This document shows positions 57,741 to 64,000 of a stretch of DNA of 64,000 nucleotides, piece after piece; position 1 is the stretch's first letter, and every line of letters starts with the position of its first letter. The DNA is from Geodermatophilaceae bacterium URHB0062 (GTDB lineage Bacteria; Actinomycetota; Actinomycetes; Mycobacteriales; Geodermatophilaceae), in assembly GCA_000620185.1 (NCBI GenBank), contig JHVO01000011.1, positions 1-64,000 on the forward strand. The letters are read 5' to 3'. Both the position numbers and the translations under genes were made by a program. The notes under the pieces are model-generated. The model had not been told where the DNA came from. It saw only the letters and a program-made list of their open reading frames with translations, and made no database searches.

Positions 57741-57772
57741 CTGCTAGCAATCTGCTTGCAGGAGTTAGCACG
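57741..57772 (+). promoter_or_regulatory. Repeat-rich upstream site of the ferritin-like gene
   Basis: TAGCA occurs twice about 21 bp apart, and GCAA/TTGC flank TCTGC in between. The site is 65-95 bp before the start codon, where a promoter and regulator site are expected. The bound factor is unknown; it is not a correct CIRCE element. Confidence 0.35.
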
Positions 57773-57834
57773 GCGGAGACGTGGGGCATGCAGAAGAGCG
57801 TCAGGTCATCCCCGACTTCTGGAGTTCATTTCTC

Positions 57835-58803
57835 ATGACCGACACCACCAAGCTCATCAACCAGTTGCGCGCCCTCGTCCTGCTCACGCAGACCGAGGAG
57901 CAGGTCGCACGCACCCGCATCTCCCAGGCTCGTACTGACGCCGTCCGTCGCGAGCTCACCCAGAACGCCGACAACGCCGCCGCCCGCAGCATCGAGATCA
58001 CCGAGCAGCTCCGCGCGCTCGGTGGCGTGCCGGACGTCGTCACCCCGGCGGTCGGCCGGCTCTCCGCCGCCCTCAAGGCGACGTTCGAGCAGGCCGCGCC
58101 GCTCGAGGAGGCCCTCCTGGGTGACCTCCAGCTCGAGCACAACCTGCTCGACCGCGCCACCTACCTGAAGGTGCTCGCCGACACGGCGGGCGAGACCAAG
58201 GTGCGCCAGCTCGCCGAGAAGCTGATCGACGCCCACAAGGCGACCGTCGAGTGGCTGACCGTGGTGCTCGCGGAGGAGGCCCTCGGTGGCCCGGTCGCAC
58301 TCGAGGCCACCCCGCTGCAGCGGGTCGCCGGTGGGATGGCCCGCGCGGTCAACGCCCCGGTGCGCTTCTGGGCCAACACGGTCAACAACGCCGTCGACAC
58401 CGTGCAGCACGTCGGCGACGAGACCTCCGAGCGCTTCGGCGCCGTCGCGGGCCGGGCGTCCGCCCTGACCGACGCCGTCAAGGAGACGCTGACCGCGGGC
58501 CGTGGTGCCTCGCTGCGCAAGGCGGAGCAGATCGCCGACCGCGAGGGCAACAAGGACGCCGCCAAGGCCGCCCACGCCGCCCGCGAGGAGCTCGGCGACG
58601 TCTCCGCCGACGAGCTGCCGATCAAGAACTACGACAACCTGTCGGTCAGCGACGCCGTCAAGCAGATCAAGAACCTCAAGACGCCGCACGACATCAACGT
58701 CGTGATCCGTTACGAGGAGACCCACAAGGGCCGGGCCAACGTGGCGAGCGCCGCGCAGACCCAGCTCGCCGCCCTGGCCAAGGAGGCCGTGGGCGTCAGC
58801 TGA
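57835..58803 (+). CDS. Ferritin-like-domain protein
   Basis: This 322-residue, helix-rich protein has a four-helix ferritin-like half (about 1-150) with LEEALLGDLQLEHNLLDRAT and LIDAHKATVEWL supplying Glu/His candidates for a di-iron site. The second half (about 165-322) is a long Ala/Lys/Asp helical tail of unknown role. The start chosen is the ATG at 57835, with GGAG upstream; an in-frame GTG at 57781 is less likely. Stress protection is suggested by family only. A strong terminator follows. Confidence 0.72.
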   Translation: MTDTTKLINQLRALVLLTQTEEQVARTRISQARTDAVRRELTQNADNAAARSIEITEQLRALGGVPDVVTPAVGRLSAALKATFEQAAPLEEALLGDLQLEHNLLDRATYLKVLADTAGETKVRQLAEKLIDAHKATVEWLTVVLAEEALGGPVALEATPLQRVAGGMARAVNAPVRFWANTVNNAVDTVQHVGDETSERFGAVAGRASALTDAVKETLTAGRGASLRKAEQIADREGNKDAAKAAHAAREELGDVSADELPIKNYDNLSVSDAVKQIKNLKTPHDINVVIRYEETHKGRANVASAAQTQLAALAKEAVGVS

Positions 58804-58863
58804 GAAAAACACCCCCTGCCCCCGTCACTCGCAAGCTCGTGGCGGGACCCTGCAGGGGGCCGG

Positions 58864-58904
58864 CGGAAGGGCCCGCATCCCGATCGGGGGTGCGGGCCCT
58901 TCCG
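58864..58904 (+). terminator. Intrinsic terminator-like hairpin
   Basis: A perfect 14-bp stem (CGGAAGGGCCCGCA and complement) is capped by a smaller CCCGATCGGG palindrome. A second long-range pairing, CCCCCTGC/GCAGGGGG, lies just before it (58810-58860). Confidence 0.87.
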
Positions 58905-58996
58905 CGTCGTCAAGCTCACCCGATCGTGTGTCGCCGTGACGAGAACCGCGTCTCAAGTACGTGTGATCCGGGGTCCGGGCGGGGACCCTCGAACCC

Positions 58997-59413
58997 ATGC
59001 GCATCACACCCGAGGCCCTCGAAGGCGAGTTCAGCCTGCCCACGGCGGCCACCCGGCTGGACTTCCTCAGTCGCCGGGACAACGGCGACACCACCCTGAA
59101 CACCGTCCGGGACGACGAGGACGGCGACGGCTGGGCGTCGCTACGGGCGACGGCCGAGACGCAGCTCGACGTGCACGAGTCGCTCGAGCTCCTGGCGCTG
59201 GGCGAGGTCGTGGCGCGCAAGGCGCACGGCAGCCGGCTGATCGGCATCCGGGCCGCCCTGCGCGGCGGCGCGTCCTGGGACGAGGTCGCCGACGCCCTGA
59301 GCGTCGCCCCGCAGCAGGCCTGGGACATCTACACCGAGGCCGTCTCCGCCCTCGACGACGACGACGCCGCCGCGTCCGCCCGCGAGCTGGCCGGCTCCCG
59401 CCCCGCCCGCTGA
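58997..59413 (+). CDS. Hypothetical protein with HTH-like segment
   Basis: In this 138-residue acidic protein the region about 75-115 (IGIRAALRGGASWDEVADAL, then SVAPQQAWDIY) looks like the helix-turn-helix used by small actinobacterial proteins. No known family. ATG start without a strong ribosome site; convergent with the DUF427 gene, 4 bp apart. Confidence 0.68.
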   Translation: MRITPEALEGEFSLPTAATRLDFLSRRDNGDTTLNTVRDDEDGDGWASLRATAETQLDVHESLELLALGEVVARKAHGSRLIGIRAALRGGASWDEVADALSVAPQQAWDIYTEAVSALDDDDAAASARELAGSRPAR

Positions 59414-59417
59414 GCGG

Positions 59418-59699
59418 TCAGCTCACCTCGACGCCCTTCCAGAACGCGACCCGATCCGTGATCTCCTTCGCGGCGTCCTTCGGCTCGGGGTAGTACCAGG
59501 CGGCGTCGGGGTTGGTCTTCCCGTCCACCTCGATCGTGAAGTAGGACGCCGTCCCCTTCCACGGGCACACCGTGTGCGTGTCGGAGGGGCGCAGGACGTC
59601 GTCGTGCACCGCCTCGCGCGGGAAGTAGGCGTTGCCTTCGACGGTGACGATGTCGTCGGACTCCGCGAGCACCGTGCCGTTCCAGGTTGCAGTCGTCAT
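59418..59699 (-). CDS. DUF427-domain protein
   Basis: This 93-residue protein covers the whole DUF427 fold (WNGTVLAESDD, GNAYFPREAV, TVCPWKGTASYF, DAAWYYPEP). CPWKG is a conserved motif with a cysteine. The biochemical role is unknown. ATG start. Confidence 0.9.
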   Translation of the reverse strand: MTTATWNGTVLAESDDIVTVEGNAYFPREAVHDDVLRPSDTHTVCPWKGTASYFTIEVDGKTNPDAAWYYPEPKDAAKEITDRVAFWKGVEVS

Positions 59700-59742
59700 G
59701 ACCCGATGGTGCCCCCGCCGAGGCCGGTCGTGCAGGGGACGG

Positions 59743-59961
59743 CTACCAGCGCAGGGGGTAGATGTCGCGCGACTGCGCCGTCCGGCAGGCCCGGCAGTGC
59801 CCCCAGGTGACGACGGACAGCGGGGCAGACTGCTCGCCGCACTCGGGGCACTCGACCGACTCGGACGCGGCGGCGCGGGCGTCGCTGATCTCCCGGGCCC
59901 GGGCCTCGTGGATCGTCGCGTCGCCCCGACAGGGGCAACCGAGATGGGTGTCGGCGCAGCG
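59743..59961 (-). CDS. Zinc-ribbon protein without a visible start codon
   Basis: A frame ending at 59743 encodes a convincing 72-residue protein tail with CADTHLGCPCRG, a CPECG knuckle and HCRACRTAQS. Upstream in this frame I find no ATG, GTG, TTG or CTG before the sense becomes poor (about 60030). Either a rare start is used, or a frameshift or lost 5' end disables it. The start given (first Arg of RCADTHLG) is only a boundary. Confidence 0.5.
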   Translation of the reverse strand, partial: RCADTHLGCPCRGDATIHEARAREISDARAAASESVECPECGEQSAPLSVVTWGHCRACRTAQSRDIYPLRW

Positions 59962-60099
59962 TGCGGACGGAACGGGAACGGGGTGCCTCCGCGGGATCGG
60001 GACGAGCGACGTCGCTGACGTTACTGCGCCGCGCGCTCCGTCGGGCGCGCCTGGCGCGGAAATCGCCCCTGCGTGGCACGGGTGGGCCCAGAGAGGGCG

Positions 60100-60498
60100 C
60101 TAGGTGTGGAGCAGCGCGAACGTGGCCAGGGCGTGGGCGATGCTGCGGCCGTCCTGCTCGACCTCGGCCTCGCAGACGGTGAGGTGCTCTCCCCGGGTGC
60201 GCACCTCGGCCCGCACCTCGACGGGCCCCGTCGTGCCCGGCCGGAGGTAGGTGACGGTCAGCTGGCTGGTCGCCGGGACGTCGTCCTCGCCGGTGGCACT
60301 GCGCACCGCCTGACCCATCGCCGTGTCGACCAGCGTGGCGAGCACGCCTCCGTGCAGCGTTCCCGCTGGGTTGAGGTGGTCGGCGCGTGCCTCGAAGCGC
60401 AGCCGTGCCGACCCTTCCTCGGCGCTCATCACCTCTGCGCCCATCCGCCCGGCGAACCCACCGGCTCCCGCCCCGTTCCTGCCCGCCTCGTCGGTCAC
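60100..60498 (-). CDS. PaaI-family hotdog thioesterase
   Basis: This 132-residue hotdog-fold protein has the central helix HGGVLATLVDTAMG (about 48-61), in which the Asp acts in CoA-thioester hydrolysis. GTG start behind AGGGAG. Substrates of this family include aryl- and acyl-CoAs. Confidence 0.88.
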   Translation of the reverse strand: MTDEAGRNGAGAGGFAGRMGAEVMSAEEGSARLRFEARADHLNPAGTLHGGVLATLVDTAMGQAVRSATGEDDVPATSQLTVTYLRPGTTGPVEVRAEVRTRGEHLTVCEAEVEQDGRSIAHALATFALLHT

Positions 60499-60693
60499 GG
60501 CGGCTCCCTACCCGGGGAGCACGTCGGCACTCGGGGCGGAACGACTGAGGCGACTGGGACGCCCGGTCGCCCAGGAACCGTTCGTTACCGCTCCGTGGCC
60601 GACGCCGGTCGCAGAAGCGCCCGGAACCGGCTCGGGCTCGGTCAGGCTCCCTGGGCACTCGCCCGAGTTCCCGGACGATTCCCAGGAGAAGAC

Positions 60694-61170
60694 ATGAGCG
60701 ACCCCGGTTCCGGCGCCGTCCCGTCGGGTTCCCAGCCCGGCAGCCCCGAGGCATGGGCCCCGCCTTCACAGGGTGCGCCCGGCCAGATCGGCACCTCCGA
60801 CGCCGGCTGGGCCCCGCCCCAGTACGGCCCGGCGGTCGAGCAGAAGACGAGCGCCCGCAGGAAGTGGCTGTCCATCGGCGGCTCGGTCGTGGCCGTCGGC
60901 ATCGTCGGCGCCGGTGCCCTGGGCCTCGGCTTCGGCGATCCCGAGGTCGGCGACTGCGTCCAGCTGACCAGCGACACCGAGTTCGACGTGGTCGACTGCG
61001 GCGCGGGCGAGGCCGAGTACAAGATCGTCGGCATCGCGGCCGAGGACATCACCTACTCCGACTACATGGCCGACGACGACCTCTGCTCGACCGTCGTCGA
61101 CACCGAGGTGGTCCTCTGGTTCGGGGCGGACGCGGACCCCGGCACCGCCTACTGCGCCGCGGGCCTCTGA
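60694..61170 (+). CDS. Membrane-anchored LppU/SCO3897-like protein
   Basis: This 158-residue protein has a Pro/Gly/Ser-rich N-terminus (1-50), one membrane helix (about 56-78, IGGSVVAVGIVGAGALGLGF) and an outer domain with five cysteines (VGDCVQ, VVDCGAGEAEYKIVGI, DDLCSTVVD, AYCAAGL). The layout is that of the actinobacterial LppU family of unknown role. ATG behind AGGAGAAG. Confidence 0.82.
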   Translation: MSDPGSGAVPSGSQPGSPEAWAPPSQGAPGQIGTSDAGWAPPQYGPAVEQKTSARRKWLSIGGSVVAVGIVGAGALGLGFGDPEVGDCVQLTSDTEFDVVDCGAGEAEYKIVGIAAEDITYSDYMADDDLCSTVVDTEVVLWFGADADPGTAYCAAGL

Positions 61171-61294
61171 CGCTCGAGAAAGAATCTTGTGCCCCGCTGT
61201 CGATCCGGGTGAGGCTCGTTCGACGTGTCAGTAGAACGGGGTCGAGTCGGCGGGAAGGCCGGCCCCCGTTCCCGCCACGAGAGGGAGTTCAGCG

Positions 61295-61720
61295 ATGCGG
61301 TACATGGTGATCGTCAAGGCGAACCAGGACACCGAGAACGGCGTGCTGCCCACCGAGCAGGAGCTCGCGGAGATGGGTGCCTTCAACGAGGAGCTGGCCA
61401 AGGCCGGAGTGCTGCTGGCCGGTGAAGGGCTGCACCCGAGCTCGAAGGGGGCGCGCGTCCGGTTCGACAAGGACCGGAACACCTCGATCGTCGACGGCCC
61501 GTTCGCCGAGACCAAGGAGCTGATCGCCGGCTTCTGGATCCTCGAGGTCTCCTCCCGCGAGGAGGTCATCGAGTGGGTCCGCAAGGCGCCGTTCCGGGAC
61601 AGCGAGGTCGAGGTGCGCCAGGTGTTCGCCGCCGAGGACTTCGGCGACGCGTTCACGCCCGAACTGCGCGAGCAGGAGGACCGGATCCGGGCCACGGCGG
61701 CTGCCCAGCACGACGCCTGA
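61295..61720 (+). CDS. YciI/DGPF-domain protein
   Basis: This 141-residue ferredoxin-like fold protein has MRYMVIVKAN at the start and the diagnostic DGPFAETKELIAGFWILE (about 68-85). Such proteins partner with ECF42 sigma factors, and the next gene is exactly that, overlapping by one base (TGATG). ATG behind GAGAGGGAG. Confidence 0.9.
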   Translation: MRYMVIVKANQDTENGVLPTEQELAEMGAFNEELAKAGVLLAGEGLHPSSKGARVRFDKDRNTSIVDGPFAETKELIAGFWILEVSSREEVIEWVRKAPFRDSEVEVRQVFAAEDFGDAFTPELREQEDRIRATAAAQHDA

Positions 61721-63030
61721 TGGTCGGTTCCACCCCGACGGCCGACGACGCGGTGCGCGCGACGCACCGCGTCGTCGACGCCGTCTGGCGGATGGAGTCG
61801 GCGAAGCTGGTCGGTGCCCTCACCCGCGTCACCGGTGACGTGGGACTCGCCGAGGAGCTCGCCCAGGACGCGCTCCTGGCCGCGCTGGAGCAGTGGCCGG
61901 AGTCCGGCGTCCCGGCCAAGCCGGGCGCCTGGCTCATGGCCACCGCCAAGCACCGCGCGATCGACACCTTCCGGCGGGCGGAGCGGCTGGAGCGCAAGAC
62001 CGCCGAGCTCGGCCGGGAGCTCGCCGTCCGGGAGTCGACCGAGCCGGACTGGGCGACCGCGCTCGACGAGGTCGTCGAGGACGACGTCCTGCGGCTGGTG
62101 TTCATCTCCTGCCACCCGGTGCTGTCGCGGGAGGCGCGCGTGGCGCTGACCCTCCGCCTGATCGGCGGGCTGGCCACCGACGAGATCGCCCGGGCGTTCC
62201 TCGTCCCGGAGCCGACGGTCGCGCAGCGGATCGTGCGCGCCAAGCGGACGCTGACCGCCGCCCACGTGCCGTTCGAGGTGCCCACCGGCGCGGACTTCAC
62301 CGCGCGGGTCTCCTCGGTCCTCGAGGTCCTCTACCTGATCTTCAACGAGGGGTACGCCGCGACCTCCGGAGAGCACTGGACCCGTCCGGCGCTCTGCCAG
62401 GAGGCGCTGCGCCTGGGCCGGATCGTGGCCGAGCTCCTGCCGGGGGAGTCGGAGGTGCACGGCCTCGTCGCGCTCCTGGAGCTCCAGGCCTCGCGGCTGG
62501 CCGCCCGGACGGGTGCGGACGGCGAGCCGGTGCTGCTGGGCGACCAGGACCGCGGCCGGTGGGACCACGTGCTGATCGGCCGCGGGCTGGCCGCGCTGGA
62601 GCGGGCCGAGCAGGCCGGCGTCGCCCTCGGCCCGTACGCGCTGCAGGCGGCGATCGCGGCGTGCCATGCCCGCGCCGGCTCGGTCGAGCAGACCGACTGG
62701 CCGCGGATCGCCGCCCTCTACGACGCCCTGGCCCAGCTGATGCCCTCGCCGGTCGTGGAGCTCAACCGGGCCGTCGCGGTCTCCCGCGCCTACGGGGCCG
62801 CCGCCGGGCTCGAGCTCGCCGACGCGCTGACCGACGTCCCGGCCCTGCGCGGCTACCACCTCCTGCCCAGCGTGCGCGGCGACCTGCTCGAGCAGCTCGG
62901 CCGGTCCGCCGAGGCGCGCACCGAGTTCCGGCGGGCGGCCTCGCTCACCCGCAACGAGCGAGTGCGGGCGCTGCTGCTCGACCGCGCGGCCGCCTGCGGT
63001 CCCGCGGTTCCCGGCCCGCGCGGACCCTGA
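61720..63030 (+). CDS. ECF42-type sigma factor with C-terminal TPR extension
   Basis: In this 436-residue protein sigma region 2 (about 20-85: LVGALTRVTGDVGLAEELAQ, ATAKHRAIDTFRR) and region 4 (about 125-180: LTLRLIGGLATDEIARAFLV) are followed by a long helical TPR-like tail (about 190-430), the defining feature of ECF42. It has no anti-sigma factor gene; control is thought to involve the tail and the DGPF partner. The start codon overlaps the DGPF stop. Confidence 0.92.
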   Translation: MVGSTPTADDAVRATHRVVDAVWRMESAKLVGALTRVTGDVGLAEELAQDALLAALEQWPESGVPAKPGAWLMATAKHRAIDTFRRAERLERKTAELGRELAVRESTEPDWATALDEVVEDDVLRLVFISCHPVLSREARVALTLRLIGGLATDEIARAFLVPEPTVAQRIVRAKRTLTAAHVPFEVPTGADFTARVSSVLEVLYLIFNEGYAATSGEHWTRPALCQEALRLGRIVAELLPGESEVHGLVALLELQASRLAARTGADGEPVLLGDQDRGRWDHVLIGRGLAALERAEQAGVALGPYALQAAIAACHARAGSVEQTDWPRIAALYDALAQLMPSPVVELNRAVAVSRAYGAAAGLELADALTDVPALRGYHLLPSVRGDLLEQLGRSAEARTEFRRAASLTRNERVRALLLDRAAACGPAVPGPRGP

Positions 63031-63036
63031 GTGCGG

Positions 63037-63402
63037 TCAGCTGCGCATCAGCCGCTGCGCGTGCTCCAGCTCCCCGGGCGCGACGGGGGAGCGGCCGGTC
63101 GAGACGACGTCCCAGGTGGTGCGGCCGCCGGCCGGGTCATCGCCCCAGCCGCGCGCGAGCGCCTCGTCGATCCGCCGGCGCACCTCGTCCTCGTCCGCCG
63201 GCACGGCGGCGAACAGCACGCGCAGCGTCACCTCGGCGCCGGACCGGGTCGCGCGCGTGTGGTGGGGCGCCAGCGGGCAGGGCGGGTCGTGCGACCAGCT
63301 GCCGCAGAGGGCGACGGTGATCGCGCCGCCGGGTGCCCGGTCGTCGCCGTCGTCCATGGTGAGGACGGCGTCGTGCGCGAAGGCCGTGCGGTCGGACGTC
63401 AT
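63037..63402 (-). CDS. Hypothetical protein
   Basis: This 121-residue protein has no recognised domain. LDEALARGWGDDPAG-like helical segments follow a Cys/Pro-rich middle (ALCGSWSHDPPCPLAPHH). The second ATG (63402) is preferred because GAAGGA lies 6 bp before it; the first ATG at 63408 would overlap this site. Convergent with the sigma factor gene. Confidence 0.65.
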   Translation of the reverse strand: MTSDRTAFAHDAVLTMDDGDDRAPGGAITVALCGSWSHDPPCPLAPHHTRATRSGAEVTLRVLFAAVPADEDEVRRRIDEALARGWGDDPAGGRTTWDVVSTGRSPVAPGELEHAQRLMRS

Positions 63403-63444
63403 CGGCATCCTTCGGTCCAGCCCGTGCCTCGGTCGGGCCGTGCG

Positions 63445-63873
63445 TCAGTCGGGCTCGGCGTTCTCCGCGAGCTGGGCGAGCAGGCGGCGAAGTGCGGAGA
63501 CGTCATCGTCGCCCAGGCCGGCGCGCAGCCGCCCGTCGAAGGACGCCGCGGCTCGGCGGAGCCGGAGGAACAACTGCTCGCCCGGGTCGGTGAGCACGAC
63601 CCGCTGGACGCGACGGTTGCCCGGCTCTCTTTCCCTCGTGACGAAACCCCGGCGTCGAAGGGCCTCCACGTGATACGTGAGGGTGGGCTCCTTCAGTCCG
63701 ATCGCGCGGGCCAGGTCGCCCTGCGTCCGGTGGTCGTCGGCCTTCAGGGCCGACAGCACCAGCCAGGTCGAGGTCGAGCCACCGGCAGCCGTCAGCACCG
63801 CCTCGAACGCCCGGGTCAACTGCTTCGCTGTGCCGCTCACCAGGGCCGCGAGCGGCTCGTCGGACGGGCTCAT
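63445..63873 (-). CDS. MarR-family regulator
   Basis: This 142-residue winged-helix protein has GDLARAIGLKEPTLTYHVEALRR (about 52-74, recognition helix) and the wing EREPGNRRVQRVVLT. It binds palindromes as a dimer and usually responds to small phenolic or oxidising compounds. Two TTAGA-type operators lie just upstream. A leaderless start is possible. Confidence 0.9.
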   Translation of the reverse strand: MSPSDEPLAALVSGTAKQLTRAFEAVLTAAGGSTSTWLVLSALKADDHRTQGDLARAIGLKEPTLTYHVEALRRRGFVTREREPGNRRVQRVVLTDPGEQLFLRLRRAAASFDGRLRAGLGDDDVSALRRLLAQLAENAEPD

Positions 63874-63882
63874 GCAGCCACG

Positions 63883-63912
63883 TTAGACCTCTAACCGTTA
63901 GAGATCTAACGG
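63883..63912. promoter_or_regulatory. Tandem MarR operators
   Basis: TTAGA-CC-TCTAA (63883-63894) and CCGTTAGA-GA-TCTAACGG (63895-63912) are two perfect inverted repeats with the same 2-bp centre, back to back. They lie 10 bp upstream of the MarR start, so they are probably autoregulatory. Confidence 0.82.
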
Positions 63913-64000
63913 TGTGGCAGGCGGCTCAGCAGCGCGTGCGCGAGCGCGGCGGCGTCGGGGTCCACGGGGTCGCCCTCGGCCGCCGCGCGCAGCCAGCTCA
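63906..64000 (-). CDS. C-terminal end of a gene running off the window
   Basis: A minus-strand frame from the window edge to a TAG at 63908-63906 gives 30 residues (SWLRAAAEGDPVDPDAAALA to LLSRLPHR) with normal actinobacterial composition. The stop lies inside the distal MarR operator. Family cannot be judged. Confidence 0.55.
   Translation of the reverse strand, partial: SWLRAAAEGDPVDPDAAALAHALLSRLPHR

Noticed and set aside
57741-57772. CIRCE-like heat-shock operator
   Set aside because: The arms are not inverted complements; only TAGCA direct repeats are real. Listed as a weak regulatory site only.

Overview
This 64-kb window is very GC-rich and gene-dense, with a strongly actinobacterial gene set: a WhiB-type iron-sulfur regulator, an Lsr2-type DNA-binding tail, a mycothiol-family maleylpyruvate-isomerase-like protein, an ECF sigma factor with a DGPF partner, ribbon-helix-helix toxin-antitoxin modules, many GTG starts and several likely leaderless promoters. 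A phytochrome-phosphatase with partner-switch proteins and RTX and NlpC/P60 secreted proteins fit a soil or rock-surface actinobacterium. Geodermatophilaceae is my best guess, by inference only. Base 1 coincides with the visible end of an insertion sequence, so the window may start at an assembly break.

Layout. 1-1281 is an IS3-family element. Its right end supplies the last codons of a reverse-strand HD hydrolase gene. 1227-5251 is an ADP-ribose themed locus: HD hydrolase, an ADP-ribosyltransferase-like gene broken by one in-frame TGA, an ADP-ribosylglycohydrolase fused to a dual-specificity phosphatase, and a divergent NrtR-type regulator with two palindromic operator candidates. 5439-6105 is a frameshifted zinc-ribbon gene. 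6214-10465 is a compact four-gene operon: NERD-helicase, a head/DUF6884/GIY-YIG-like fusion, a membrane helix-hairpin-helix protein and a PASTA-like protein. It looks like a nucleic-acid-targeting, possibly defensive, system. 10462-10863 holds gene debris.

10894-16000 carries metabolic genes (RibD-like reductase, aldo/keto reductase, zinc alcohol dehydrogenase, HAD protein, threonine synthase). 17114-17713 is a Doc-type toxin-antitoxin module with a perfect operator. 17830-30783 mixes WhiB, acyl-CoA dehydrogenase, a hydroxyacid dehydrogenase, a MerR cluster with a classical mer-like operator, an HNH/excalibur nuclease, a DUF5925-type ATPase, RtcB and secreted proteins. 30856-34593 has a DUF3048 lipoprotein, an NlpC/P60 protein behind a c-di-AMP (ydaO-type) riboswitch, an RHH-PIN toxin-antitoxin pair and an ERCC4-Lsr2 nuclease fusion. 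34651-37755 is a light-sensing partner switch (RsbW-like kinase, STAS antagonist, phytochrome-SpoIIE phosphatase). 37874-43762 is a 1,962-residue DUF4011/DUF3320 helicase.

43945-64000: DUF1707 membrane proteins, enoyl-CoA hydratase, an isocitrate-lyase-family enzyme divergent from a GntR-HyuA-HyuB-isochorismatase operon that looks like N-methylhydantoin/creatinine catabolism, a lipoprotein, an MMPL transporter with its TetR regulator, a ferritin-like protein, small zinc-ribbon proteins, a thioesterase, a DGPF protein with an ECF42-type sigma factor, and a MarR regulator with tandem operators. I saw no rRNA, tRNA, CRISPR array or replication origin.
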